In this document: positions 9,016-21,778 of the stretch, one piece after another
Layout of the letters: every line of letters begins with the position of its first letter
Position numbering within the stretch: the stretch's first letter is position 1
From: Todiramphus chloris collaris
Taxonomy: Eukaryota; Chordata; Aves; Coraciiformes; Alcedinidae
NCBI GenBank assembly: GCA_025345505.1
Contig: JANVCC010000122.1
Span: forward strand, 40,983-104,982
Direction: 5' to 3'
DNA: 64,000 bases
Position numbers and translations under genes: made by a program
Notes under the pieces: model-generated
Databases searched by the model: none
What the model saw: only the letters and a program-made list of their open reading frames with translations
What the model was told of the DNA's origin: nothing

Positions 9016-12000
9016 CCTGGCACCACCAGTCCCCAGGGCACCAGGAGCCGCAGCCCCTCAAGGACCAACTTTTACCATCCCCTGGGGGGCAAAGCAAAAA
9101 GGCTGCTCAGCTCCTACCCCAGGCACATCCTCACATCCTCACTTGCCTCGCAGCCAAGCCTGGGAGGAAACAAACCCCAGCTGTGCCTCTTTGCAGCTAC
9201 TGCGACCGGACTCTTCCCCCTAAAGGTCTCAGACGAGCGGCAGGAGGGACCTGCCCCATCGCCCCGGGGCTGGGGCAGAACAAGCTGCACTTCACGGCTC
9301 GGAGGTGCAAAGCACAACAGGCCCCTCACTCCCCACCCTGAGCCGCTGTCACCATCGTCCCACCGCGCCGTGACCTGGGAAAAGCAAAGCCAGCCCAGGT
9401 CCCGTCCCGCGTCCCCCAGGGCTGGTTTCACACGCGGGCGTGTTTACGTCTCCCCGTGTCGGGCCGCATCTGTGTTTATGCGCGCGCTTCTGCGTGCGTG
9501 TGTGTGGCTCCGGGTGTGTGGCGGGGTTTCTGGGCGTGGAGGGGTGTCTTTTCGCATCGGGCTCTCAGCTAACCTCTTAGAAAATGAAAACAAGCCTGGA
9601 AGCCTGGCAGCTGTTCCCTGAGCCCGGCTCCAGCGCCGCTTCCAGACAGACGGTAACCGCAGGGCTGATGACCAAGCACACACGCTTCCCTTCAGGCCTT
9701 CTTAATTGCACCGTCAGATATTCTGAAACAAAGGAAATTAAAAGACTACACTGATAGCAATAAAGATGTCACGGGAGCAACAAGAGGCAGTCGGCTCCCC
9801 GGGCGTCTGGGAACCGGCGGCAGTGGTGGCGGTGGGAGAAGGGGCACGCGGAGCCGCCGGAGCTGCGGGCAAGGGACCGGGCTTGGCCGGGACTCCGCCG
9901 AAAGTTGGGTGGGCATTGGCAGCACCGCTGACCCCGGGAGAGGCCTGGGAGGGCTCCAGCACAGACGCGGGCTGGCGACGGCCACGTTGGATTTCTCATG
10001 GAAACTTGCTTAGGATCTTGCCAGGTCCCAGGACTTTTTTTTTTTTTCCCCTCGCCGTTGCCCAGATTTTCTCTGAGCGGCTCCTCTGATTTCCTCCAGC
10101 TGCCTGCACGCGAGCGCTGCGCGGCCAACGCCCGGAGCGAGCCGGGCCGAGAGCCGCTGCCATTGTCCCAGCGGGCACGCGGCCGGCTGGAGGCAACCGC
10201 TGGGCACAGGCTCGGTTACTGGTGGAGCCAGATGGAATCACAAGGTGCCGGCGCTGGTTCAGGGGCTGAGCTGGAAGGGGGACCACCAAAATGGTGTTAG
10301 AATCTGGGAGACCGGTGGGAATCTGGGCTGGTGCCAGCGGGTTTCGAAGCGGGGATGTGTGCTATCTGGCAGCGGAGGTGGCAGCAGCTGGCAGGGCGCG
10401 GGGAACCCCTCTTGGAATTCCCACTTGTGGAATGATTTGCTCGCTTCAGGAAAGCCCTGACCCAGCTGGCATGGGAAACACAGCCTGCCAGAGAGGGTGG
10501 AAAAGCCCAGTGCTCACCTAGCCTGGAAAAAGTCGGGTGGGAGCTGCAGGGGCTGTGGCAGAGCGAGGCAAAGAGACCCGTTATCTGTCACCAGAAGGTG
10601 GGACAAGAAACTCTGGGCTTTGACCACAGAGAGGGGATTTTTTTCTTCTGCCCAGGCTGGGGCTGTGCTGGGTTTGCTGCTCCAGGCAGAGGTAGGATGG
10701 GGATGCAGAGCAGGCGGCTCCGTGGCTGCCGTGGAGGAGCCGCTCGCTGCAGCACCTCCGAGTGTTGGTCCCCAACCCCACGGCCCTTCTCCCAACCTCA
10801 ACCTCCCGGCCGGAATGTGCCAGAGGTTTGGATGAGAGCGGATGGAGGTGAGACCCAGCTGCTCAGGGACATCTAGGGCAAGAGGTTGAATTCAGGCAGC
10901 AGAATGGGTTTGCTGGTCTAAATCCCTTCTGGAGCCGGAAGGTTTTTTTGGCTTCCTTACAGCGGTGTCCAGCCTATTGTGGGAAAGCACTGAGCACCGG
11001 TCACCACTTTGCCTCTGCTAAAGGCAGTGTCACAAGGCTCGCAGAGAGGGGCTGAGGAACCAAGTCATTTTTGGCTGAAAAATATCTTTTCATAACCACA
11101 GGGGAGGCAGAAGCCAGCTGGGCAGAAAACACAGGCAGGGCAGTTCCCTAGAAATATCCCAACTCCTCCAAAAAAATAACCTGAGGTAATAAGTCTCCCC
11201 ACCCAGCCCTCCCCAGACCCACGCACGCCCAGAGGGATTCATCCCACTTTGAGCTCCAAAATCCCCTCACTCTCCCCTCCTTTTGGGGCAATTTCCACAA
11301 CGTTCCTTTGGGACTGGTCCAAAAGTCAGCTGAGCTGCCCCCACAGCACCCGATGCCTTTTTGCTGTTGCCGTGCAGGGTTGGAGGGCAAAGGGGCTGCA
11401 GCTTCCCTTCCCGGGAGCCGGAGGGGAAGGAAACGTGGCCACCCAGGGCTGGCGGTGGCCCAGGACGCTGCCCGGAGGGGTTCGATGCGCCGGCAGCCAC
11501 TTCCGCTGCTCCGAGTCACGAAGCCGCAATCTCGGGGTGCCACAGGCAGCTGGTGGGGAGGGATGGGCGGTGGATGCTCCATCTCGGCCTGAAACGTTGG
11601 CCGGTGGCAACCTACCGGCTGCAGTGGGATGTGTGGGTGCCGTGGGGTCAGCCCGCAGACCTCGCCGCGATGTGCTGGGACGCATCCAGACCTGCTCACG
11701 GGCTGGTGCTGGCACAGCTGACCTTCAGGCCCCGAGCCTCGTCTAGAGCTCAGGATTTTGGCCTAAGCGTGAAGCGTGTCAGCATCAAGCGAGAGGCAAC
11801 CCTGAGGAGCAGGGCTGGAGGGAAGCACTGTGTGAAACCCTGGAGCTCGGGCATCTCTCAGCCCTTAACCAAGTTTGCTTCTGGAGACAAGACCAGAGGA
11901 GGCTGTTTGGTGCTGCCCACCCTTGAGGCAGTGACACAACTGAGTGCCCGGGTCCGTAAGGATGGCTCCCTCCTGGCAGCGTGCTGCACCTGGAGGAGGA

Positions 12001-13508
12001 TGGGAAGAGCATTGAGTCTTCTCCTCTTTGACACTAGATGGGAGAGCAGCAGGAAGCACAGCAGCTTGGGCGAGGGGAAACCCAAGGTCCTCCTCCCTTC
12101 TCGCAAAGGTTTTTGTGCAGTTATGTCCCTAGGAGTCCCAGAGCCCAAGGGCACAGAGCCACCTCGCTCCCGACATGAGGGGGAAGCCACTCCAGGCAGC
12201 CCAGTGATTTCCATATTGCCCTTCTTCCTCCCCAGGTGAGGCTTTGAGAAGGAACTTCCCACCAAGAACAGACTTGCCTCACTCCCAGAGAAGGGGAATC
12301 TGCACCCTCGCTTTGCTTAAGAATTTGCTCTTACTCAGAAGGCATCAAGGCTTCTTTGTAACCTCCTGCCTAGCAGAGGGGCAGCTGTTGTGGCTGGCCT
12401 CCCTCTTCCTCCCAGCCCACGCAGACGGGCTTAGCTCCTCGCAAAGAGCTGCCTGTTCATGCGTTTCCTCAGCAAAGGTATGTTCCTTGGCTGTGGGAAC
12501 AGCAGCAGCAGAGCAGGTGGGCCCCCAAGAACGAAGAATGTTTTTCCCTCTTTTCCTCAGCTTAAGTAGGTCAGCGCAGCCCCCGTTGTAAGGCTGGACC
12601 CCAGGGGAACTTTATCACCCACCTTCACCCACCCATCTTCTTCAGAAAATAATCATCGGATAAGGCTCAAAAATCCTCCCAAGTGCAGCGTGTCCCCCCC
12701 GCCAAATTCTCCACGCATCAGGTTTTCCAGGAGAAAAAGGTCCTGAGTTGTGAGGGAAACAGTCAGCAGAACCAGCTGAAGTCACCCTGCCATCAGGCTG
12801 CCCGCGGCAGGCAGCGCTCGCGCGGGGACGGCCCCAGCACACCTCCCGGGAATGCCGGGTACACCGCAGGGCTTATGGGGATCAACTCTAATCCCCAGGA
12901 TCACCAAACCCAGAGAAAGTGACTCTTTGCTTCTCAAAAGGCTGCAGAAATCCCCAAGTCAGCAAAGTTCTCATCCTTTCTGCACCGGTAAGGGATGGCT
13001 CAACCGTGTTTTAGATCAAAGGCAGCCAGGAATGGCTGGATCAGACCTCAAGTCCCTCCAGCCAGCCTCTGCCTCTGGCAGTAACTCAGGCCAGATGCTC
13101 CAGGGAAAGGTGCAAAGCCTCCTCGCTGCCTGGCCGCAAAATAATCTGCCCGTGCGTGACTTCACATCACCCCATACAAGGGCAGGGGAGCGAGCCCGCT
13201 GGCTGAGCTAGTCAAGAGCGGCGTGATGGGGCTGGCTGTTCACACCGACTCATTCAAAGAGCAGCACTAGGGGGGAAATGTCCTTCTACAGATAACAGAG
13301 AAAGAGAGATGAAAGACTTCCTTCGGTGATTCAGAAGAAGAGTCCATCTCTGCTCGGAAGCATGTCAGGGAAGAGCTGATCTCTCTTCGTTGACCAAATA
13401 CGGAGTTTAAGGCCATTGGACTTCAGCTAGAACCCTCACACAGCTCAAATTAGGGTGAATACACCATCAGAAAAGGTTTCAGCTTCAGCAGGACATCCTC
13501 TCTTAGGT
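9016..13508. other. Intergenic DNA, no gene recognised
   Basis: There is a CpG- and GT-rich patch at about 9430-9540, with alternating GCGCGC/GTGTGT that could adopt Z-DNA, and a T14 run near 10035. A 292-codon open frame at 11361-12239 has no recognisable domain. No splice-consistent exon was found. Confidence 0.45.
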
Positions 13509-13882
13509 AGAATCATAGAATGGTTTGGGTTGGAAGGGACCTTAAAGATCATCTTGTTCCAACCCTCCCCTGCCATGAGCAGGCACACCTCCCACTAGAG
13601 CAGGCTGCTCAAGGCCCCATCCAGCCTGGTCTTGAACACCTCCAGTGCTGGAGCATCCACAGCTTCCCTGGGCACCCTGTGCCAGGGTCTCACCACCCTC
13701 AGAGTGAAGAACTTCTTCATTTCTATTCTAAATCTCCCCTCTCCCAGTTTGAAGCCATCACCCCTTGTCCTGTCACCACATGCCCTTAGAAAAAGTCCCC
13801 CTGCAGCTTTCTTGTAGCCCCCTTCAGGTACTGGAAAGCTGCAATAACGTCTCTCAAGGGTCTTCTCCAGGCTGAACAACGC
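13509..13882 (-). mobile_element. CR1 LINE fragment, antisense
   Basis: It starts with the reverse-complemented tail AGAATCATAGAATGG and the CR1 block TTTGGGTTGGAAGGGACC, and ends in the CCAGGCTGAACAACGCC region. The tail is well preserved, so this is a relatively intact 3' end. Confidence 0.92.
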
Positions 13883-16314
13883 CAAATATAAACTCCCTCA
13901 AATATAAAATGTCACCAGAACACACAACCAAGGTGCAGAGCACAGGTGGAAGTGTGACGGCATCCAGCAAAGAGCTGAATTCGGCAAGAACTTTGTCCCC
14001 CAAAGCTCTGCTTCACAAGGCTTTCTAGAAATACTCCAGATCAGCATAGGAAATTCCTAACAGCAGTCTCTGAAATATCAGAAACTCCAGAAAAGCATCT
14101 GATGACAGCACCCTAAAGCACTGAGATCTCTGCCGCATCGCTCCCGGCAGAGTTGTGTGACCTCGGGAGAGTCACTGCCAGCTGCAATTTCAACTTCTCC
14201 CCTCTTTGCAGCGGGAATAAAGATGTTCAGCCTCCCTCGCAAAGAACCTTGTGATCTGGGGATGAAGTAAATCCTGACAGCTTAACGGAATTACCCTTGG
14301 AAAGCGGAGGAAATACCAATTACAAGACACTGAAACAACCCCAGCCTGCCCACGGGCAGCTCTTCCTGCCGCCTATGACGCGAGCAAAGCCCTCGTGACG
14401 TAACGGCGCGGAGTTCCGGGCACGCTCCCGCCGAACCACCGCGCCTCCGACCAACGGCCGCGAGGCTTCGCTCCGACACGCTTCCCTCGGCTGGAGCGAG
14501 CCGGGCGGCGAGGAGCTGGAGGAGTCACTTCAAAGGCCACCCCACCCCACAACCACCCCCCCCCTCCCCGACACCAGTGCCACCGCCCTTCGCGCTTCCG
14601 CCGGCCGCGGGGCAGGTTCGCGGAGTTTCACACACTGCGCTCCAGGAGCAATTATCAAAGCACTTGAGTCATGAGAAGCCTCGCTGGCCGTGGCTGAGTG
14701 CTTCCTTTGTCCAGCGTGGAAGGATGCCCAGGCAGAAATATCTGACTTTCACATCTCGCTCTCTTTCCTAACAGTGCTTCTTACACAGCAGGCTCTGTTG
14801 CTGGGCTATAGGGAATTTTTGTCCGGGGCTTCTTGACGTGATCCTTTTCAGACAGAAAATCCTGACTCATGAAGCTGTGACGTTGAATATACTGATGTGT
14901 AAGGCCTGATACAATTAGATACTTGGCGCCGGCCAATTCCTCGTCCAGCCAAGGAGCATATATGCATTTTTGAGAACTGAATATTTTTATGTGCTGCTCT
15001 TCAGCGAAGGGCAGAGGAGGGGAGTCTTAGCAATGCCTTAGTAACGAGGGTCACCCAAACACAGTCAATGTCTCCCACTGGATAGTTAAATAAGCGAAAT
15101 GGAAAAATAATGGTTTCCCTTTTTTCCTTTGCAATCAGTGGCCAAATATGCTGCTTCTCTTCCGGAATGAGCAGCTGCCAATTTCAGAGAAGAAAATCTC
15201 TTGTAGCCAAGTAGTTCAGCTCTTACATGCTCTGAAACAGCCTGGGAAAGGGAAAGCCGGCCAGCCAATCGGCTAAATAATTTTGGAAAGTAAGGAGGCA
15301 AGGGCTCTCTGAACTGCCACCAGCAGGGCAAGTTTACTTGCAAACTGACGTCTCTTCCCAAGCAGAAAACTGACACATCCGTGTCCAACCCCTGCTCACG
15401 CTTGGGTCTCCTTCGCAGAAACATCCTGGGTTGACCATGGGTCCAATTTCCTAGTCACCCCGAAGCGCTGAAGCACAAAAAGCTTCCCCAGACTTTACGC
15501 GCGCAGCAATCCCGGGTCTTATCCAAACCATACAGAGATGCTGAGAGCGTTGGAGGGGTTTTTTGGGGGGGGGATATTCCTGCCCCAAAGCCTCAGCTTA
15601 GCTCTCAGTGCAGCACTTTGTCAATAGAAAGTGCAGGCCGTCAGGTGACTGGCCCGATTCTTTACTTCGGTGTAATTCCATCGTGCTGGTCGGGGAACCA
15701 GGTAAGAGCCAGCCAACCACAAGCCAAAGGAAGTATCTGGTTGTGCAGAGGCAACTACGCCTTGTCCAGGTGTCGTGCTTACCAGTATCTTCCACATGTC
15801 CGGAGTCTGTGCCGATTCAGAACCACGGAACACCACCGAGAGTGGTTCAGGGAAGGGTTTGCCCTGTGCTGTGCTATGGTCTCCTGATCCAGTTCAAGAT
15901 GGACTACGTGGAGGTCGGGGCCAAAAGCAGAGGTCCTCATCCCCACTCCACAACCCCTGGGCTCGTTTTCATCATTCCCCTTGCATCATTGTCAGCCCTT
16001 CGGCCATGGGGTGAGCCAGATCAGGGAAAGGTTCTGATGAAAACTAACCCAACAAACAGGCAGTTGGCCTTTAAGGAGAACGGGCAGGGAATGCAGCAGT
16101 TAGTTGGGAGCTACCTGTGCTGTACCTTCCCAGCTCTCTGCGTAGGGGACACAGCTGGGAATCACCAAAGCCTTCATCTTATGGCCTAAGAGGAATGATC
16201 GACAGCAAGTAATTGCCTCCAGTGAACAAGATCCAGTCTTCAATAAATGCGGGGGAAGATGCTGGGACTGGAGAGCTGTAGCAGAGGACAGCTGGAGATG
16301 TGTACTTTCAGTAC
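13883..16314. other. Intergenic DNA around the orphan CpG island
   Basis: Apart from the CpG island I see no gene. The AT-rich stretch at about 14860-15000, with TGACTCATGAAGC, CAATTAGATAC and GCATATATGCAT, looks like possible conserved non-coding sequence. Confidence 0.4.
14375..14645. promoter_or_regulatory. Orphan CpG island with CRE-like sites
   Basis: This is a sharply bounded CpG-dense stretch in otherwise CpG-poor sequence. It has a TGACGTAA motif at 14396-14403 and a TGACGC about 20 bp before it, both CREB/ATF-like. No gene starting here was recognised on either strand. It could be the promoter of a non-coding RNA or a distal regulatory island. The CpG density is read directly; the function is inferred. 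Confidence 0.45.
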
Positions 16315-16644
16315 TTAAAGCCTTTCAGGACTTTAAAAGCCCTGTCAGAAAGATGGGGACAGAGTTTTGAGCAGGGCCTGTTGGGACAGGACGAGGAGGG
16401 GATGGGGAGATTCAGACTGGAGAGAAGGAAGAATTTTTTGCTGCTGAGGGTGGGGAGAGCCTGGCCCAGGCTGCCCAGAGAGGTGGTGGCTGCCCCATCC
16501 CTGGCACCATTGCAGGGGAGGTTGCCCGGGGCTCTGAGCACCCTGCTCTAGGTGCAGATGGCCCTGTCCCTGCAGGGGGGGTTGGACCAGATGAGCTTTA
16601 AAGGTCTCTTACAACCCAAGTTATTGGATGATTCTCTGATACTA
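16315..16644 (+). mobile_element. CR1 LINE fragment, sense
   Basis: It contains the CR1 3' region: GACAGGACGAGGAGGGGATGG, CCCAGGCTGCCCAGAGAGGT, GGTTGGACCAGATGAGC and a degraded tail ATGATTCTCTGAT. Confidence 0.92.
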
Positions 16645-17699
16645 TGTGTGAGCAGAGCTCAGCACAGGTCTCAGATGCCAGGGTGGAACAGTAGCGAGAA
16701 AAGAATTACCCTTATTTTAGCATGTAAGCAGAGCTCCTTCAGTCTGGAAACACTGGTTATTAATGGACCTGCATCCCATTATGCTGCCGTATTAACGCTG
16801 TGGAACCATCTAGAAACACCTGCCAAGATCAAAGCCTTGTAATGGCAGCTCCAGCAAGGGGTCACAAGATGCAGTTCCTGCCCAAGAAGTCCAGGGGTGG
16901 GGGCAAGTCTGGAAGGCAGAGAGTCCTTCAGCAAGCCACGGAATGCCCCTCTGGGGCATGCAGCGAGGTTTCCCACCTCCCGGTGCTGCGCCTGAACCCT
17001 CAGGGACATGCAGCTCCAACTCATTGGCTAGACTCAACTTTGAAGAAGTATTCAGGGACAAAAAGCAGCTGTCCCCCCGGGTCTCCTGACAAGTCCCTGA
17101 TCCGCGACTGCATCTCCAGCACCTGCTCAGGCTGACATTCACGGTTCTGAGGCTGGCAAAGCCTTGGGCAGATTCTAGCCAACTCAAAATGCCACTCTGT
17201 TTTCTAGAGACACCATTTTCCTGTGTTTTAGACAGTCTTACCCTCTGTTGCCGAAGAAAAAAAAAGGTCTGTGTGTGATTCAAGGTCAATTTACTGCACA
17301 AAGGACTTGGTTTCCTGTTATCAAGCCTCAACTTTCATCAGAATAAACATCCCCTCAGTGCACGTCCTGGAAAGAAACACAACTAACATGAACAGGGTAT
17401 ATCATGACATGCTTGTGAAAGAAACCGGTACCTTGCATTTGCCTACCACAAACCCCTTCTCCTGCTTCTAAGTCATTTCTCAGAGTCCTCCAGGGCAGGT
17501 TTTGGGTCCTTTCTTGTAAATAGAGCACAGGCCTCGAACCTTCCTGAACCTTCCTTAAGGGTAGGTCTTCTCCATCACAAAGATCCCCTCCTTAAAAAGG
17601 CAGTAAAGGCAGAGCTAAACCATTAGCTCATGGCAGAGGAAAACATCAAGACACCTGCAGAGGGAATTGTTCACCCTTCCAAAACAAACCATGCCAAGC
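16645..17699. other. Intergenic DNA, nothing recognised
   Basis: This is a spacer between two CR1 copies. No splice-consistent coding sequence or RNA gene was seen. Confidence 0.4.
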
Positions 17700-18165
17700 G
17701 AATCGTAGAATGGTTTGGGTTGGAAGGGACCTTAAAGATCATGTAGTTCCGACCCCCCTACCATGGCTGGAACACCTCCCACTAGAGCAGGTTGCTCAGA
17801 GACCCATCCAGCCTGGGCTTGAACACCTCCAGTGCTGGAGCATCCGCAGCTTCTCTGGGCAACCTGGGCCAGGGTCTCACCACCATCAGAGTGAAGAACT
17901 TCTTCCTAATTCTAAACTAAGTCTCCCCTCTCCCAGTTTGAAGCTTGTCTTATCACTACAAGCCCTTGTCAAAAGTCCCTCCCCAGCTTTCTTGTAGGCC
18001 CCCTTCAGATCCTGGGAGGCAGCAATAAGGTCCCCCTGCAGCCTTCTCCAGGCTTAACAATGCCAACTCTCTCAGCCTGGCCTCCCAGCAGACGGGTTCC
18101 AGCCCTCAGATCACCTTTGTGGACTCCTCTGGCCTGGCTCCAACAGATCCGTGTCCTTCTTGCCT
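17700..18165 (-). mobile_element. CR1 LINE fragment, antisense
   Basis: It begins GAATCGTAGAATGG followed by TTTGGGTTGGAAGGGACC. It continues through GGCAACCTGGGCCAGGG and CTCTCAGCCTGGCCTCC to the TCCTCTGGCC region. Confidence 0.92.
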
Positions 18166-21100
18166 TGCGTGTTCCAGAGCTGGATGCAAATGGGGATGGT
18201 TTTATTATTTCTGTTCCAACCAGACCACACCATCTCCGTGTTGAATCCACGGATATTTTACAGCTAGATTCCTATTTTTCTGTCACATGAACGACCAACG
18301 ACCGAACAACCACAGCAAGGTATTTAGAAGACGTCAGGAGGCGGCCGATCGATCCTGCGTTAGAACAGTAGGCCATTGATGCTGAGGGAAATGCCATCCA
18401 GGCACGTCTGGCACACAGATACCCAGGGTGGTGTTTCCTATGGAAAACTCCTGTGAGGCTCTGGAATGTCAGCCTCTGCTTAAAGGAAAGACAGACGTGC
18501 CAACCTGACTGAAATTAGCCCTGGAAACAGCTTACGGAAAATGTGCCAGCTCAGATGCAAATCCCTCTTACTTCACTTGTGATGACAACAAAGGCCTGAT
18601 GAAATTTTACTCATCCATTAACAAAAAAGAAAAAACAAAGACTTTGTCCAGTGACACACGTGGGTGGGATTCCAGGAGGGTGACACGATGCTTTTGGCAC
18701 GAGGACCGTGGCCCCCCAAGGATGGCAATTCTGTGGCATGAGAAATGCGGACACGGCCCTGCAGCCGGGCCACAACCACATACTTTACCTGCTGACTCAA
18801 GAGAAAGAATTCAGGAGCTGCAAAAATGAAAGCTCCAGCCCAACCCCCGAGCTGGTTATCTCATGGAACAGGTAAAAGATTTGTGATTGGAATGATACTC
18901 GTGAAAATACTGGCTGATTTCTGACCACATTTACAGCAAGGGATAGCCAAGGTGTTTCACTGGTGTCACTTCAGCAGTCTGCTGGGGGATGAAAGTGACT
19001 GCTTGGGGCGTTTGGGCAGGGTCACACTGATTGCTGGGCTGCCACCGCGGACGGAGGTCACAGGTCCCTCCAATGCTCCAGTGAAATCAATGGCCAGCCT
19101 CTAACTCTCCTGTTTGAAGCACGAAAGAATTTTCATTTCTCCTCCTCCTGCGTCGTGTTTCATTTCTTCTCTCCCCTCTCCTTCCAGAAGTGAAAGCGGC
19201 AGCAAGCAGATCAGGTGATTTCCTAGATCGCTCGCAGCGGTGGAAATCCCGAAAGAATCCTCAGTTTTCAGGTGAAAAACGAATGTTGCCACCTGTCCAC
19301 CAGACCACTGCGCGGCGGCACCGGGGGCCGGGCTTATTTTCTTGTTGAGGACAGTGTATTTAAGGATGTGGTTGAGACAAGGCATTTTCCGTTTGACTTG
19401 GGTTTGACTTTCAGTTTGAAACAGAGACGCCACTCTTCTTGTTAAACCCTATCCCAGAAACAAGGAACGATTTCGAGAGGCCCCGTTTGTGGCTCGGCAG
19501 GTAAAGGACATCCACCTTACACCCCCTACGCACCCCTGCGGTCACGACCAAGGAGAAAGGCTTCCCCTTCTCCACTGCCTGCCTTCATCCCACCCCGTGA
19601 AACCTCCACTTTCCCCTCACAGAAATGTTCCCGATATTCTGGGGTTTGAAGCAGCTTGTAATCTTTAATTGCTGGCCATATCTTTGGGAGATCAAAGGGA
19701 GGATGGCTGTGATTCTTTGTATTACTCACTGCCACATTCGCACCGAGATGGCCTATTCATTTACTCTGGTTTAAGAGGTAACAGTCTCCTTTCACTGCAC
19801 GCACATAATTACTGTAAGCATGCAGGGGACTTGCCAAATGATGCGTGGGGGGGAGGAGGAGGAGAATCTTTGAAGAAAATTGTTCAAACGTAATTTAGTT
19901 CACTAATTGGCAAGGGACCGTTAGTAACGAATTGCTTCTGTTTTATGTCAGTAGTGAATCAGGTTGATGATGTGTAACATACATTAAGTCAGTTAATGAG
20001 TATTAACTAGAAATGCCACCGAAACACAAGAAAAAGGTTGGGTTTTTTTTACCTTTAGCTGGCCAAGCAGAACTGCCAATAAATAAAAGGATATGTGTAA
20101 GTGGCTTACACGATTCCAATCTGCAGTGGAAAGACTTTTCTTAGAATCTGATGGTAACCACAAGTTTGTGGGAAAGAGAAATCAGACGCTTACTGGGGCA
20201 GTTCGTCGCAAGTCACTTTATTTCTAACCGAGCCTGAAATGAAAATGACTGAAAGTCATTACCGTAAAAAAATAGCTGGTTCGAAACCAACGTGAACTGA
20301 GAGGGTGAAGCTCTGGCCATGGCTACAAGAGCAAGAGCCCGCGTGGCCAACTAGGCTGAGGATTTCCTCGTCGGGGTCTGCGTGGTACAGGAACACAAGG
20401 ACCCGCTGCACCTCCGCTGGGGGACAAGATGCCACATCTTCCAGCAGGCACCGAGCGAGGGGACACGTCCCGAGGCCTGGCGGTATCACGTGGGGTGCAG
20501 GAGAAAGGCCGCCTTGGCGGAGCGGCCGCAATCACCGCCGTGCTGGGTTTTCTCCTCTACACACAGCAAGGCTTTGGGCGCAGGCAGGAGGCGGCAGGCT
20601 GGGGGAAGATGGAAGCCACGCAGCCCAGAAGGGCCAGGGCAGAGCTCTCGGGTCGAGGCAGGGCCTGAGCTGCAGGAGGATGTGTGAAGATTGCTGGCCT
20701 CCCGTGGATGTGCAGGCAGGAGAGCGCCCAGCGTTACAGATTCTGGGCAGAAGGGAGATTTCTGGTTTGCTCTGGCATGTGAATAGACTGGCTTATGAGG
20801 CCACAGGTGCAAAAGTGAGAACATAGGGCTGAAAGGGAGGATAAAGCGGAGAACTCTCATGTTCCACAAGTTTTGTGAAACAGGCATCAAGCCACAAAAC
20901 TGCCAGACACTGCTGCAGGCTGAGGGACAGTCCGTGGTCTGTCTGCCTTGGGCAGAGTAAGGACAGCTGCAGTATTAGCACTAGGATTGCAATGCATTAC
21001 TCACCTACCTGGAGAAGGAGGTCAGCGGAGTGTCTAGGGGTGTTCAGCCTCAGCGTCGTCTCTGCCCAGGCAGTCAGTTCCAGGCTGGCTTTCAGCTCTT

Positions 21101-21247
21101 CCAGAGGTCCAACCAGAGTCAAAGCACAAGACAGATGAATCAATCCCTATCTTTCATCCAGGCGAGGAAAGATCACTGCTTCAGCAGCGAGGAGGATCCC
21201 TGGTGTCTGGAGCCAACCTCAAGCACTGCCACAGCAGAAGACATCAC
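18166..21247. other. Intergenic DNA with an AT-rich patch
   Basis: No gene was recognised. About 19870-20020 is AT-rich and homeobox-site-rich (GTAATTTAG, CACTAATTGG, GTTAATGAGTATTAAC), suggestive of a conserved non-coding element. About 20280-20700 is GC-rich but lacks exon signatures. Confidence 0.4.
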
Positions 21248-21778
21248 AATATCAAATGGTGAGACCACCTCTGGAGTATTGTGTCCAGTTCTGGGTTCCC
21301 CAGTTCAAGAGAGACAGGGAGAGAGCCCAGCAGAGGCTATGAGGATGATGAGTGTCTGGAACGTCTCTCTTATAAGGAAAGGCTGAGAGCCCTGGGGCTC
21401 TTTAGCCTGGAGAAGACCAAGAGGGGAGCAGAGCAATGCTGAGCAAGAGCTAAAGGGCCTTCAGGGGGCAAGAGGATGGGGCCAGACTCTTGTCAGTGAT
21501 GCCCAGTGACAGGCCAAGGGGCACTGGGCACAAACTGGAACCCAGGAGGTTCCATCTGAGCAGGAGGAGAAAGTTCTTTGGTGTGAGGGTGTGGGAGCCT
21601 GTGCCAGGCTGCCCAGAGAGGCTGTGGAGTCTCCTTCTCTGGAGAGATTTCCACCCTGGCTGGACACTGCGCTGCTGGGCCCCTGCTCTGGGTGCCCCTG
21701 CTGGATGGAGCAGGGGGTGGCACCAGATCAGCTCCAGGGGTCCCTTCCAAGCCCCACCACTCCGGGATTCTGTGATAG
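21248..21778 (+). mobile_element. CR1 LINE with ORF2 C-terminal remnant, sense
   Basis: It includes the end of the reverse-transcriptase ORF (CTGGAGTATTGTGTCCAGTTCT, encoding LEYCVQF) and then the CR1 3' UTR blocks, ending GATTCTGTGAT. The reading frame is interrupted. Confidence 0.92.

Noticed and set aside
11361..12239. 292-codon + strand open frame
   Set aside because: There is no recognisable domain, and no splice sites or neighbours support it. Few stops are expected in GC-rich intergenic DNA.
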